A model generated the notes under the pieces. That model searched no databases. It saw only the letters and a list, made by a program, of their open reading frames with translations, and had not been told where the DNA came from. The position numbers were made by a program, and so were the translations under genes. From positions 124,001-188,000 of the forward strand of contig NZ_QAOF01000006.1 in the NCBI RefSeq assembly GCF_003050745.1: 64,000 nucleotides of DNA, written 5' to 3'. Numbering within the stretch: the stretch's first letter is position 1; each line of letters opens with the position of its first letter. This DNA comes from Sphingomonas sp. PP-CE-3G-477 (GTDB lineage Bacteria; Pseudomonadota; Alphaproteobacteria; Sphingomonadales; Sphingomonadaceae). This document shows positions 42,573 to 53,115 of the stretch, in pieces.

Positions 42573-42638
42573 CGAAAAACCGACTTATTTCGCGAAAAAG
42601 CGGCGCGATCGACGAAAACGGACTCCGATCGACGAAAA
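42573..42638 (+). repeat. Four CGAAAA boxes spaced exactly 20 bp apart
   Basis: CGAAAA occurs at 42573, 42593, 42613 and 42633. The last two belong to a longer direct repeat, CGATCGACGAAAA (42606 and 42626). The array lies between rodA and tRNA-Lys, next to the island junction. Phased A-tracts at two helical turns could bend DNA or bind a protein cooperatively. Confidence 0.7.
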
Positions 42639-42643
42639 GGGGG

Positions 42644-42672
42644 TTGCGGCCCCCGATGAGTCTGCTAACAGC
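42644..42672 (+). promoter_or_regulatory. Possible tRNA-Lys promoter
   Basis: TTGCGG at 42644 and TAACAG at about 42666 are separated by 16 bases, about 55 bases before the tRNA. The GGGGG/CCCCC hairpin at 42639-42654 overlaps it. Confidence 0.4.
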
Positions 42673-42727
42673 GCGCCTCCAGCAGCGGGGCGCCACACCA
42701 GGGCGCCACTCAAAACCGCCCCGGAAT

Positions 42728-42803
<76 letters not shown>

Positions 42804-42948
42804 TCCTCCACCTTGAAAACAAACGATTTTCTCGGTGGCGGAGCTTTGTTCTCCCGACATGTTCCGACAGGGCATTCCGACAAAATTGGACCGATCTCCG
42901 CTCGACACGCGATAGGAATTGATGCCCTTTGCCCGCTGGGGAGAGCAT

Positions 42949-44004
42949 ATGATTCTTGAGAATTTGGTGATCCGTCGCGTTTGTCTACATGAGGTATATA
43001 AGCGCACGGAGGAACGTACGGTCGCCGTGCCATCGTACGGGGCCGGTCTTCTAGAGTTGGATGACCGCGGGCGTGCAGCTTTCACTAGCCGCGTATTGGC
43101 TGCATTCAGGGCAGATGCGCAGTGTATGGAGATGACCATAGCGCGAGCAGCGCCAGGCAGTGTCAGCGCTGTGGGCGCCGAATTAGTAGCAATGGAAGCT
43201 CCCGAATTTGTTGCCCAATCCCGTGCGGTGGCCGATCTTCTGGCCGCTGCTCAGGTATCGCGTCAGATCCCTGGAGGCTTGGTTGTCGTGTTTGACGGCA
43301 CAGTAGGACATCCAGCAACGCGATTCTTCGGTATCATGAAAGCCGAGTTGCACGAGGGGTTTCTCCGGGGCGCCAATCTCCAAGCCACGTTCGTCGACAG
43401 CCTTTTCCTCAGCCCCAAGACGAAGTTGTATAAAATTGGCCTGTTTGTTGCTGAGGCTGCGGGGATCCCCCCGATGCCCGAGGGATGGGCCGCAACGGTC
43501 TATGATAGCCAGTTGACCAGTGCTCAACGTGATGGCGCCGCTACGTACTTTCACAGCGTTTTTCTGGGCCTCGACATCCCCGAGAACAACGCGCAGCGCG
43601 TCAAGCAGTTCTGGCAGAAAACTCGGGACTACATCAACAGTGCTCCCGTTGATCAAGAACGCCGAGTAGACCTTTACAACAGCCTGTACAGCTATCTGAA
43701 AGTCGATCAAACTCCGACTATCCAGGTAGGCCAGTTCGCGGATCGTTTCCTAGAGCCGGAACTTCGAGATGAGTATCGCGAACATATGGCGCGCGAGCGG
43801 TTTCCCATACGCGCGATTGGAAAGGATCTCAGCGAGATTGCGGGATCCCTTCGGCTGCGCCGGTTTCGATTTCCCAACAGCATTCAACTGTCTGGTCCGC
43901 CTGAAGCCATTCGCGAACTCGTGGATGTAAGCGAGGTCGAAGGTGACGATGGAGCACGATGGACGCAGATCACTGTTCGCGGCATGATCCAGAGCCAAGA
44001 TTGA
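42949..44004 (+). CDS. Nucleoid-associated protein, NdpA/YejK (PF04245) family
   Basis: 351 aa from the ATG at 42949, which has GGGGAGAG before it. The N terminus LENLVIRRVCLHEVYKR is the family signature of 37-kDa nucleoid-associated proteins that bind double-stranded DNA. Other parts (FFGIMKAELHEGFLRGANLQ, KIGLFVAEAAGIPPMPEGW) are compatible. Base composition is clearly lower in GC than the flanking genes, suggesting transfer. It overlaps a RelA/SpoT-domain gene and both lie beside tRNA-Lys and phage remnants, which suggests an accessory, perhaps defensive, function and not a housekeeping one. Confidence 0.75.
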   Translation: MILENLVIRRVCLHEVYKRTEERTVAVPSYGAGLLELDDRGRAAFTSRVLAAFRADAQCMEMTIARAAPGSVSAVGAELVAMEAPEFVAQSRAVADLLAAAQVSRQIPGGLVVVFDGTVGHPATRFFGIMKAELHEGFLRGANLQATFVDSLFLSPKTKLYKIGLFVAEAAGIPPMPEGWAATVYDSQLTSAQRDGAATYFHSVFLGLDIPENNAQRVKQFWQKTRDYINSAPVDQERRVDLYNSLYSYLKVDQTPTIQVGQFADRFLEPELRDEYREHMARERFPIRAIGKDLSEIAGSLRLRRFRFPNSIQLSGPPEAIRELVDVSEVEGDDGARWTQITVRGMIQSQD

Positions 44005-44987
44005 GCCGCGACGAGCAATTTCTTGCCCGCTGGGACGCTGAGCGTTCCTCGTATGAGGCATGGGGGAACTGCATCACCGATACGGTGAAGGCAGCGCTGG
44101 AGCCTCGAGTTGCGCCAGATGCCGTCGATTATTTTCTGAAGGCTCATTCTGCCCCTCGCGCAAAGGCAGATCAAAAACTGCTGGAGAAGGCCTTCTATCG
44201 CAATAAGGGCTATCACGACCCCTACACGGACATCACGGATAAAGTCGGTACCCGATTCGTCGTGTTGTTGGGCAGCGACATCGCAAAAGTAGTCGATGCT
44301 CTAGAAAGCGTCCCGGGCTGGACAAAGTCCAAGGATCGTGACTATGAGGCGGAACAAAAAAGGAACCCTATCGCCTTTGACTATGCAGCCGTACATTTCG
44401 TCGTCCGGCCTAGTTCATCGATTGAATACCAGGGCGTCAAAATTCTAGCGGACACGCCATGCGAGGTGCAGATTAAGACGATTCTGCAGCACGCCTATAG
44501 CGAGTTGACCCATGACACTATCTACAAGCCGCAGATCCAAGCCACCCCAACGATGCAGCGCGACGCAGCCAAAGCTATGGCACTCCTCGAGGCGACCAAC
44601 GACTATTTCGAGAAGGTTTCAAACCAAGTGGCGGCGGCCGTGAATGCGGTTCGTGAGATAACAAATTCGCTATCAGCGATTTACAGGTCGTCGACCGGCC
44701 TAGAACCCAGCCCCAGCTTGCTGGAGGGGCTGCTCCTTGAGGCTTATGAGAAATCAGCAGGGGACGACTATCTCGACCGCGCCGCAAGAATGCTCGACGA
44801 AAAACCGTTCTTAGTGGACCGAATCAAAGAACGCGTTGCTAGGCGGAACCCACTCTTTTCTCAACCTTCGGTACTTCTGGCGTATTTAGACATAATGCGC
44901 AGGGGGCGTCGGGCAATACCGGCATGGCCGCTTACCGAAGATGAGATGGAGCCACTGTTGAACGATCTCGGGGAAAGCCGGCACTAA
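43959..44987 (+). CDS. RelA/SpoT-domain nucleotidyltransferase
   Basis: 342 aa from the ATG at 43959 (GGAG five bases upstream, 46-base overlap with the previous gene); a TTG at 44001, overlapping the stop as TTGA, is an alternative. The (p)ppGpp synthetase-like domain shows YTDITDKVGTRFVVLLG, DYAAVHFVVRP and EVQIKTILQHAYSELTHD. There is no HD hydrolase, TGS or ACT domain, so it is a small alarmone-synthetase-like protein with a helical C-terminal extension. Such proteins can make alarmones or pyrophosphorylate tRNA (toxSAS/CapRel). Paired with an NdpA-like protein on low-GC DNA, it may be a toxin or phage-defence effector. Confidence 0.8.
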   Translation: MDADHCSRHDPEPRLSRDEQFLARWDAERSSYEAWGNCITDTVKAALEPRVAPDAVDYFLKAHSAPRAKADQKLLEKAFYRNKGYHDPYTDITDKVGTRFVVLLGSDIAKVVDALESVPGWTKSKDRDYEAEQKRNPIAFDYAAVHFVVRPSSSIEYQGVKILADTPCEVQIKTILQHAYSELTHDTIYKPQIQATPTMQRDAAKAMALLEATNDYFEKVSNQVAAAVNAVREITNSLSAIYRSSTGLEPSPSLLEGLLLEAYEKSAGDDYLDRAARMLDEKPFLVDRIKERVARRNPLFSQPSVLLAYLDIMRRGRRAIPAWPLTEDEMEPLLNDLGESRH

Positions 44988-45002
44988 AACGGCGCGAAGC
45001 GC

Positions 45003-45749
45003 TCAGCGGTCTAAGGCGCCCAGCGCCGTGATATGCTCACGCCGCGCCGCTCCAATTCGGCGGGCTTTCTCGGCGCTAGCCTTATTGTAAATGCGGGTGA
45101 TGGCTAAGGTTTTGTGCCCAGACACCGCTCGGACGTCGTCTTCGCCTGCGTCACCTATCTCCGTAATACCGCCATGCCGAAACCCGGTGAACGTCATCGT
45201 CTTCGGAAGGCCAGCCTCCTCGCAAATCTTGCGGTTGATCGTCGACATACGACGCTCAGTGTATTTCTTGCCGTTACGCTCTTCGATAACGATTACGGTG
45301 GCAGCAGCGCCGACCATTGCGCGCGATCGAGAGAGCTCTTCCTCCAACTCGGGGTAGAGTAAAACTGTCTCAGGTTTGCCGTCCTCGCCGGTCACAACGA
45401 TCGACAGCGGCAATGTGACCGGGTTGCCAGTCTTGGACTGTACCAGGCTGATTTCTTCGCCCGGCCGATACCCTGCCCATTCAATGCCGCGGTGCTCCTT
45501 ACCGTCCGGATCCTCGAAGCCGAACGCGTCCCAGACGCGCTGGCAGCATTCGAAGCACAGGGCGGCGGCGGTGGCCATCGACTGGAAGCCCATCTTACGC
45601 GCTGTCTCGCGATAGAGGTTGTACTCTGCACGGCTGGTCTCGCGATTGCCCTTAGCGGCCGTGCTGGACAGCCCCATGCCCTTGAACGGGTTCTCCTTCA
45701 CGCCGGTCAACCCCCTTATCAGCGCCGAGGCCTCAGTCGACAGCGCCAA
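45003..45749 (-). CDS. Tyrosine recombinase, N-terminally truncated integrase
   Basis: 248 aa at most; the only start is a TTG at 45749, and an in-frame TGA lies 15 bases upstream. The catalytic domain retains Arg in GYRPGEEISLVQ, the second cluster TFTGFRHGGITEIGDAG, the GH of VSGHKTLAITRIYNK and the Tyr that follows. The core-binding N-terminal domain is nearly gone (only GLTGVKENPFKGMGL remains), so it is probably inactive for integration. It points toward the tRNA-Lys gene. Likely a relic of the element that brought the island or of a second prophage. Confidence 0.75.
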   Translation of the reverse strand: MALSTEASALIRGLTGVKENPFKGMGLSSTAAKGNRETSRAEYNLYRETARKMGFQSMATAAALCFECCQRVWDAFGFEDPDGKEHRGIEWAGYRPGEEISLVQSKTGNPVTLPLSIVVTGEDGKPETVLLYPELEEELSRSRAMVGAAATVIVIEERNGKKYTERRMSTINRKICEEAGLPKTMTFTGFRHGGITEIGDAGEDDVRAVSGHKTLAITRIYNKASAEKARRIGAARREHITALGALDR

Positions 45750-45843
45750 GTTGCGCCGCGCTCAAAGCCGTCGCGCCTTCCGATTGCGCCGGAAGAGTTA
45801 ACCCCGCTGGCGACCGGCTGTCGCCTACCCAAGGAGTACATCG

Positions 45844-46116
45844 ATGAAACTGATCGACGGTTGGCGCCAAGCCTGGCGCCTCTGGTCCGTTCGGCTGTCC
45901 GCGTTCGGCGTGGTGCTGATGGGCTGGGCAGCGCTGACGCCCGACGCGCTGTTGCAGGCGTGGAATGCAATGCCAGTAGAGGTGCAGGCGATGGTGCCCG
46001 AGAACATCGGCAAGGCCGTTCCGGTCCTGCTGTTCCTCGGCACGCTGATCGCGCGCTTCGTCCCGCAGCCCAAGGCCGCAGCAAAGATCGAGGAGGCAGC
46101 CAATGGCCCCGCCTAA
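45844..46116 (+). CDS. Phage holin-like small membrane protein
   Basis: 90 aa: MKLIDGWRQAWRLWSVRLSA, then two membrane helices (about 18-38 and 58-75) and a short charged tail. It has the size, N-terminal WRQAWRLWS pattern and position (directly before an endolysin, overlapping it by 14 bases) of holin-type proteins of sphingomonad prophages. CAAGGAG precedes the ATG. Confidence 0.7.
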   Translation: MKLIDGWRQAWRLWSVRLSAFGVVLMGWAALTPDALLQAWNAMPVEVQAMVPENIGKAVPVLLFLGTLIARFVPQPKAAAKIEEAANGPA

Positions 46117-46486
46117 CGCCAAGACACAGACGACGACCGTGCGACCCGGCAAGAAGACCCTCGCCGGTGTGATCGGGTCGGTCGCCGCAGCCGCGGCGCT
46201 GTTCGTCCTCGTGCCAAAGGAAGAGAGCGGCCGGCAGGTGAAGGCTACGGTCAACGCCGACCAGACCGTTACCGTCCAGCACGTCGCGGGCAAGCAGTAC
46301 CTCGATGCGTATCTCGACATCGTGAAGGTGCCGACGGCGTGCGACGGCATCACCAAGGGCGTGAAGATGGGGATGCGGTTCACGCCGGCGCGGTGCAACG
46401 ACCTTCTCGAGGAAGAGCTCGTCGCCCACGCTGAGCCAATCATCCGGTGCGTGCCCAACGCAGCTGCGTATCGCTGGCCAATTTGA
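46103..46486 (+). CDS. Phage endolysin, truncated at the C terminus
   Basis: 127 aa. An N-terminal signal-anchor helix (LAGVIGSVAAAAALFVLV) is followed by the start of a GH24-like lysozyme domain (KQYLDAYLDIVKVPTACDGI, CNDLLEEELVAHAEPIIRCV). After about residue 120 phage-like sequence ends abruptly and the frame runs into the neighbouring tannase gene, stopping at 46486. Related endolysins are usually 160-200 aa. A recombination or deletion joined the two genes at about 46450-46465, so this copy is almost certainly non-functional. Confidence 0.7.
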   Translation: MAPPNAKTQTTTVRPGKKTLAGVIGSVAAAAALFVLVPKEESGRQVKATVNADQTVTVQHVAGKQYLDAYLDIVKVPTACDGITKGVKMGMRFTPARCNDLLEEELVAHAEPIIRCVPNAAAYRWPI

Positions 46487-48087
46487 ATGTGTCGACCATG
46501 GATACGGGCAAGGTAACGATTGCCGCCGCAACCGTTACCACGACCACCGCCGGACAATTCTGCGAAGTCCGCGGCACGATCGCCCCCGCGCCCAGCTCGG
46601 CGATCAATTTCCAGGTTCATTTGCCGCTGACCAAATGGACGCAGCGCTATGTACAGGTCGGCTGCGGCGGCCTTTGCGGGAACGTCAACGTCGCGATCGA
46701 CAACGCCAGCGGCTGCGCGCCTGCGCTGAACGGCGAATTCGTCGTTGCCGCCAACGACATGGGCGCAAAAGTACTAGAGGGCGGCCCAATGGGCAGCTTC
46801 GCCACCGATCCTGAAAAACGTATCGATTTCGCCTATCGCGGCAACCACGTCACGGCGCTCGTCGCCAAGTCGCTGATCCGCGTCTTCTACGGCCGACAGC
46901 AACGCTACGCCTACTTCACCGGTTGCTCGGACGGCGGGCGCGAAGGACTGATGGAAGCGCAACGCTACCCCGACGATTTCGACGGCGTGTCCGCAGGCGC
47001 GCCTGCAATGAACTTCCAGGTACAAAACAGCTTCTACCATGCATGGATGGCGTCGGCGAACCTCGACGCAGCGGGCAAACCAATCCTGCTCGCCGCCAAG
47101 ATACCGGTGCTTCATGCTGCGGTGCTGGCGCATTGCGATACGATGGATGGGCTGAAGGACGGGCTGCTGTCGGATCCCCGCGCCTGCCGGGTGGATACCG
47201 ATTGGGTTGCGTGCAAACCCGGCGCCACTGCTACCGATGCCTGCCTGACCGCGGGCGAAGCGGCGATCGTCCGTCGCATCTATGACGGCCCACGCGCGCC
47301 GGATGGTCGCAGCTTTCTTGTTGGCGGTCCGCAGCCCGGATCCGAGCTGCAATGGGACTTTATTCCTGCCAGCGCGACCGATCGGTCGATGAGCGCGATG
47401 CTCGGCGCAGCGATGCGGCGCTACATGATCTTCCCGCAATCGCCTGCCCCCAGTGCAATGGTCGACGACTTCTCGTTCGATGCCAGGACCTTTGCCGAGG
47501 TGACGAAGCTGCACGGACTGAACGATGCCACCAATCCAGATCTGCGTCCCTTCGCGCAGCACGGTGGGCGGATGATCTTGTGGCATGGCTGGTCGGACAC
47601 CTCGATTTCCCCGATGACATCGATCGCGTATTACAAAGCGGTGCAGCAGTTGATGGGCGCGCGATCCGCAGATGCCACGCTGCGATTGTTCATGCTTCCC
47701 GGCACGGGCCATTGCGGCGGTGGCGATGGCTTTGCGCAGGTCGATACGCTGACTCCGCTGATGGCATGGGTCGAAGCTGGTCATGCGCCGGCGCAGCTGA
47801 CCGCCGACAAAGTGGCCGACCTTGCCAAAGGTCCCCGGGGCGGGTTGCCGGGGGCCGACCAGTCGGGGAAGCAGTTACCGCTCCCCAGCCCTGCGGCCAC
47901 CGTCCGGGCCAGACGCACGATCTACCCCTTCCCCGCCATCCCGCGCCTGGGACGCAGCGGTAACGTTGCGGGGAAAAGCGTCGTCATCGAACAGCCCGTG
48001 ATCGACTGGTACGGTGCCGACCTGTTTCGACCGGGGTTTCAGCGCGCTTACAGCGTTCGCGATAATGCGCTCGTCGCCGACCGCTGA
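46447..48087 (+). CDS. Tannase/feruloyl esterase family protein lacking its signal peptide
   Basis: At most 546 aa. The alpha/beta-hydrolase core is intact: nucleophile Ser in TGCSDGGREGLMEAQRYP, Asp in WHGWSDTSISP and His in LPGTGHCGGGDGF, with the Cys pair that brackets the active site. The family is normally secreted, but here the frame begins at a GTG inside the broken endolysin and reads RAQRSCVSLANLNVS, i.e. straight into the first conserved mature Cys; the signal peptide and promoter are missing. It is therefore a 5'-truncated gene, probably silent or cytosolic. Confidence 0.8.
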   Translation: MRAQRSCVSLANLNVSTMDTGKVTIAAATVTTTTAGQFCEVRGTIAPAPSSAINFQVHLPLTKWTQRYVQVGCGGLCGNVNVAIDNASGCAPALNGEFVVAANDMGAKVLEGGPMGSFATDPEKRIDFAYRGNHVTALVAKSLIRVFYGRQQRYAYFTGCSDGGREGLMEAQRYPDDFDGVSAGAPAMNFQVQNSFYHAWMASANLDAAGKPILLAAKIPVLHAAVLAHCDTMDGLKDGLLSDPRACRVDTDWVACKPGATATDACLTAGEAAIVRRIYDGPRAPDGRSFLVGGPQPGSELQWDFIPASATDRSMSAMLGAAMRRYMIFPQSPAPSAMVDDFSFDARTFAEVTKLHGLNDATNPDLRPFAQHGGRMILWHGWSDTSISPMTSIAYYKAVQQLMGARSADATLRLFMLPGTGHCGGGDGFAQVDTLTPLMAWVEAGHAPAQLTADKVADLAKGPRGGLPGADQSGKQLPLPSPAATVRARRTIYPFPAIPRLGRSGNVAGKSVVIEQPVIDWYGADLFRPGFQRAYSVRDNALVADR

Positions 48088-48239
48088 GTTCGCAAAACCG
48101 ATACGCGAGACGCTTCGTGGACGGCGTTGAGGTCGCATCGAGCATCAAGATATCGATGCATCTGCTCCTCATCATATATACCGAGCCGTCCATCGGCATG
48201 CAGAATGCCACATGTGCCTGACGATCGGAGCTCAAAACA

Positions 48240-48572
48240 ATGCAGCGCAACGTTCTTGTCGCCCTGTCGATCGTAGCGCTGGTTGGCTCTACCTCGGCTT
48301 GGGCCGTTGGAGATGTTCCCGTCCGAATGAAGCCCAAGCAGGTGGCAAGCTTCTATCGGTCGATCCGGCCCCTGCTCGTTTCCGATGGCGTACCGTGTCC
48401 GCTGAACCAGCACCCCGTGTCGGGCATCATTACCGGAGGCGCGTCCCCGCAAGGCGGCAGCCAGCAAACCGTCCTGACGTTCGACAAGGGCGCGAAGGTT
48501 ACCGTGTCACGCACGTGGAACCGCTCGGTAACGGGCACCCCTGCGACGATAGAAATCGTCTGTTCGCTGTGA
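48240..48572 (+). CDS. Hypothetical exported protein
   Basis: 110 aa with a good signal peptide (MQRNVLVALSIVALVGSTSA-WA). The mature part is small and probably beta-rich (QTVLTFDKGAKVTVSRTW) with two cysteines (VPCPLNQ and IVCSL at the end) that could pair. No family recognised. It sits alone between the tannase and a decayed receptor gene. Confidence 0.6.
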   Translation: MQRNVLVALSIVALVGSTSAWAVGDVPVRMKPKQVASFYRSIRPLLVSDGVPCPLNQHPVSGIITGGASPQGGSQQTVLTFDKGAKVTVSRTWNRSVTGTPATIEIVCSL

Positions 48573-48713
48573 AGGCCGACCGAATGGCCACCGAGACGCG
48601 CCGCATTGAGATCCGGCGTATGATATGCGGCCGTCACCTTCTTGGGAACGGCTCGCATCTACTCTAGCAGGACGCGTCGGACACATGATCGTGCCTGCAG
48701 GGGTTGCTCGCCC

Positions 48714-49033
48714 ATGCCGAAGACCAGTGCCAGGGACCTCGACGCGATCGCGCGCGAGGGCAGCGGGTCCTACACGACGCGCCGGATGAGTTCGGCCACC
48801 GGGCTTGCATTGTCGATCCGCGACACGCCGCAATCGGTCAGCGTCGTTACCCGCCAGTAGATCATGATCTCGCCAATAGCTGGCATTTCCAGGCGGCGTA
48901 CAACCGCTCGTCCAAGACCCGCGGCGGCTATGACGTCGCCGCCTATTACAGTGCGCCCGATCGCGACGGCATCGGCGTCTACATCAACCCGAGCTATTCG
49001 CACGCCGACACCACGCAAGATCGAGAGGCCGTT
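48714..49033 (+). pseudogene. Remnant of a TonB-dependent siderophore receptor
   Basis: Two pieces of one receptor in different frames. 48714-48860 encodes the plug start SYTTRRMSSATGLALSIRDT followed by PQSVSVVTRQ and a stop; 48872-49033 encodes a barrel piece SWHFQAAYNRSSKTRGGYD ... GIGVYINPSYSHADTTQD. Intact receptors have about 500 residues between or after these parts, so large internal deletions have removed most of the gene. Confidence 0.75.
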
Positions 49034-49344
49034 TCGCTTCCGAAGCGCGCCCAGCCCCTACCCAAACCGCCACCGGAAAAGGCGGGCGCAACGCTGACAC
49101 TGGTCGTGCCCGTCGAATTCTTCTTTCGCTCATATCGAGCAGCTTACGCGCACGCGTCAGTCCGTTCTTCGCTTGGGCGATCCAGAACAGTCTGCCGCAC
49201 GACAACGACCGATAAGCTCGCCATCAGCCGATCGGTGATCGACTGTCGTGATCTATCCTGCCCGAATAATCGATTGGACAAATGTCCATCAAATCCTGCA
49301 TCTTAGGTCCAAGCACGGGATACTCATCGAGAGAGGACGCCAAG
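49034..49344. other. Gene-less stretch upstream of katG
   Basis: About 310 bases without a convincing gene. It holds the end of the decayed receptor and, near its right side, the inverted repeat TGGACA-AA-TGTCCA at 49275-49288, some 57 bases before the katG start, a possible operator. I see no clear consensus promoter. Confidence 0.45.
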
Positions 49345-51570
<2,226 letters not shown>

Positions 51571-51930
51571 GCTTCGGTGACAGGTGGACAAGCCGTGCTG
51601 GTCTGGGCGACGTTCCAGGCGAGCACGGCTTGTCCGCCATTACCCGTTATGATTGCCGTGAACGATGGCATGAACTCCGATCGTTACACGGTCTCGAGCC
51701 ACCGCCCTCGACGGCGGTACTTGTCGTGTCGGCTGACAAAGGTCCAAGGCGTGCTCGCCGAACGGCGTCGGAAGATGGCCAACCCCGGCAGCGCCAGGAA
51801 CTGATTGTCACGTCGCCAGAGGGCCTTGCGACGTTCGGTGCGTTCCCAGCCCTGATCCAACCCGCTATGATCGCGTACTCGGATCAAGCGAACGACGGTG
51901 CGGATACCGTCGGCGAAGGGGAGGTCACAG
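51571..51930. other. Gene-less stretch after katG
   Basis: 360 bases. The first 70 hold a large hairpin (51582-51639). The remainder has open frames on both strands, but all are arginine-rich and start-less in the way of high-GC shadows; I see no protein family, tRNA or clear promoter. GGGGAGG at the right end is the ribosome site of the next gene. Confidence 0.5.
51582..51639 (+). terminator. Long hairpin after katG
   Basis: Perfect 14-bp arms GGACAAGCCGTGCT (51586-51599) and AGCACGGCTTGTCC (51622-51635), extended outward with one G-U pair; the 22-base loop itself contains CTGG/CCAG. No T tract, so it may be a stabilising 3' structure or another dispersed palindrome. Confidence 0.5.
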
Positions 51931-53091
51931 ATGGCGGCACCGTTGACGGCTCGGCGATCGGTCGTCGTCATCAGCGATTGGGTCGATGGCCAACATCCTG
52001 GACACGATCGCCCGCCATCTGCCCTGCTGCCAGCACACGCGACCAATCCGGAAAGCCAGCCGTGGATCGGCGATCTCGTCCCCATTGACGTGACGGGCGG
52101 GTATCTGGAGCGGTTACCCCTCGCGCTGGTCGCTGCCGGCATCGTCGATCAAGCCGAGATCTGGCATCATTGGCGCGGCGAGGACGAGCCTCCATTCCGC
52201 AGGGACAACGCGGTTCTGGCGCGCCGCGCCTTCCGGGTCGAAAACGAGCATGCCCCCTTTGCCTCGTCGCAGATGCATGCGTTCGTCGAGGTGTTCGGCG
52301 CACCGCATATCCTCGTCGTGTTCGGTTTGGGCGTCGCGCCCGACCTGCTCGAACTCTGCGCGAACAGCATCATCCTCTACAATTCGATCGACGCGCCGTC
52401 GCTGCGCGTGCCGCCCGAGGTTAGCGAGCATTTCGATCTCGTCATCATCGGCGCGCAGTGGCGGTCGGACGAAGTCGAGGCGCGCCACCCCGGTATGCGC
52501 ACCGCGATCCTGCCGGTTGGTCCCGAGTTCGCGGCGGTCGACCAGTTCCGTCCGCTCGGCACGCCCAAGGACGTCGACCTGATCTACGTCGCCGCCGCGC
52601 AACCGTACAAGCGCCACGACATCCTGTTCGAGGCGCTCGCGCAACTCCCGCGCGACATCCGCGCGCTCTGCGTGTTCGGATACGGCGAGGATGCCGCCGC
52701 ACTCCGCCGCCGCGCCTGCGACCAGAACCTGTCGATTGAATTCGTCGGACCGCCGGGCGTACCGATCGTAGAGGTCAACCGCCTGATGAACCGCGCCAGG
52801 TTCGGCGTCGTCTGCGGTATCGACGACGGCGCGCCTGCGATCCTAACCGAATACATGCTCGCGGGCCTGCCCGTGCTCGCCAACGCCGAATTACGCTGCG
52901 GATTGCAGTTCATCCTGCCCGAGACCGGCATGACGGCTTCGACGAACGGGTTTGCCGATGCAATTCTTACAATGCGCGAAACCTACGAGGAATTCCGGCC
53001 CCGCCAGGCCGTGTTGGAACGTTGGACGTGGCAGCTTAGCATCGTGCGTTTGAGGGCAATTATCCAGCAAATACATGATGCAAAGCAATGA
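51931..53091 (+). CDS. Glycosyltransferase, GT-B fold
   Basis: 386 aa from the ATG at 51931 (MAAPLTARRSVVVISDW) with GGGGAGG seven bases upstream. The C-terminal nucleotide-sugar domain shows DLIYVAAAQPYKRHDILFEA, CVFGYGEDAAALRRR and the acceptor/donor motif DDGAPAILTEYMLAGLPVL, typical of GT4-like enzymes. No signal peptide or membrane helix, so it acts in the cytosol. First gene of the glycan operon; 24 bases precede the next gene. Confidence 0.85.
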   Translation: MAAPLTARRSVVVISDWVDGQHPGHDRPPSALLPAHATNPESQPWIGDLVPIDVTGGYLERLPLALVAAGIVDQAEIWHHWRGEDEPPFRRDNAVLARRAFRVENEHAPFASSQMHAFVEVFGAPHILVVFGLGVAPDLLELCANSIILYNSIDAPSLRVPPEVSEHFDLVIIGAQWRSDEVEARHPGMRTAILPVGPEFAAVDQFRPLGTPKDVDLIYVAAAQPYKRHDILFEALAQLPRDIRALCVFGYGEDAAALRRRACDQNLSIEFVGPPGVPIVEVNRLMNRARFGVVCGIDDGAPAILTEYMLAGLPVLANAELRCGLQFILPETGMTASTNGFADAILTMRETYEEFRPRQAVLERWTWQLSIVRLRAIIQQIHDAKQ

Positions 53092-53115
53092 CATTTACAT
53101 AGTCAGGTTTGAGGT

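Noticed and set aside
48984..49205. Minus-strand 73-codon frame before katG as a regulator gene
   Set aside because: No helix-turn-helix signature or ribosome site; it lies over the receptor remnant and is probably random.
51684..52142. Minus-strand frame possibly derived from a transposase
   Set aside because: No start with ribosome site, no DDE or HTH motif, and its right part lies opposite the glycosyltransferase gene; looks like chance open reading.
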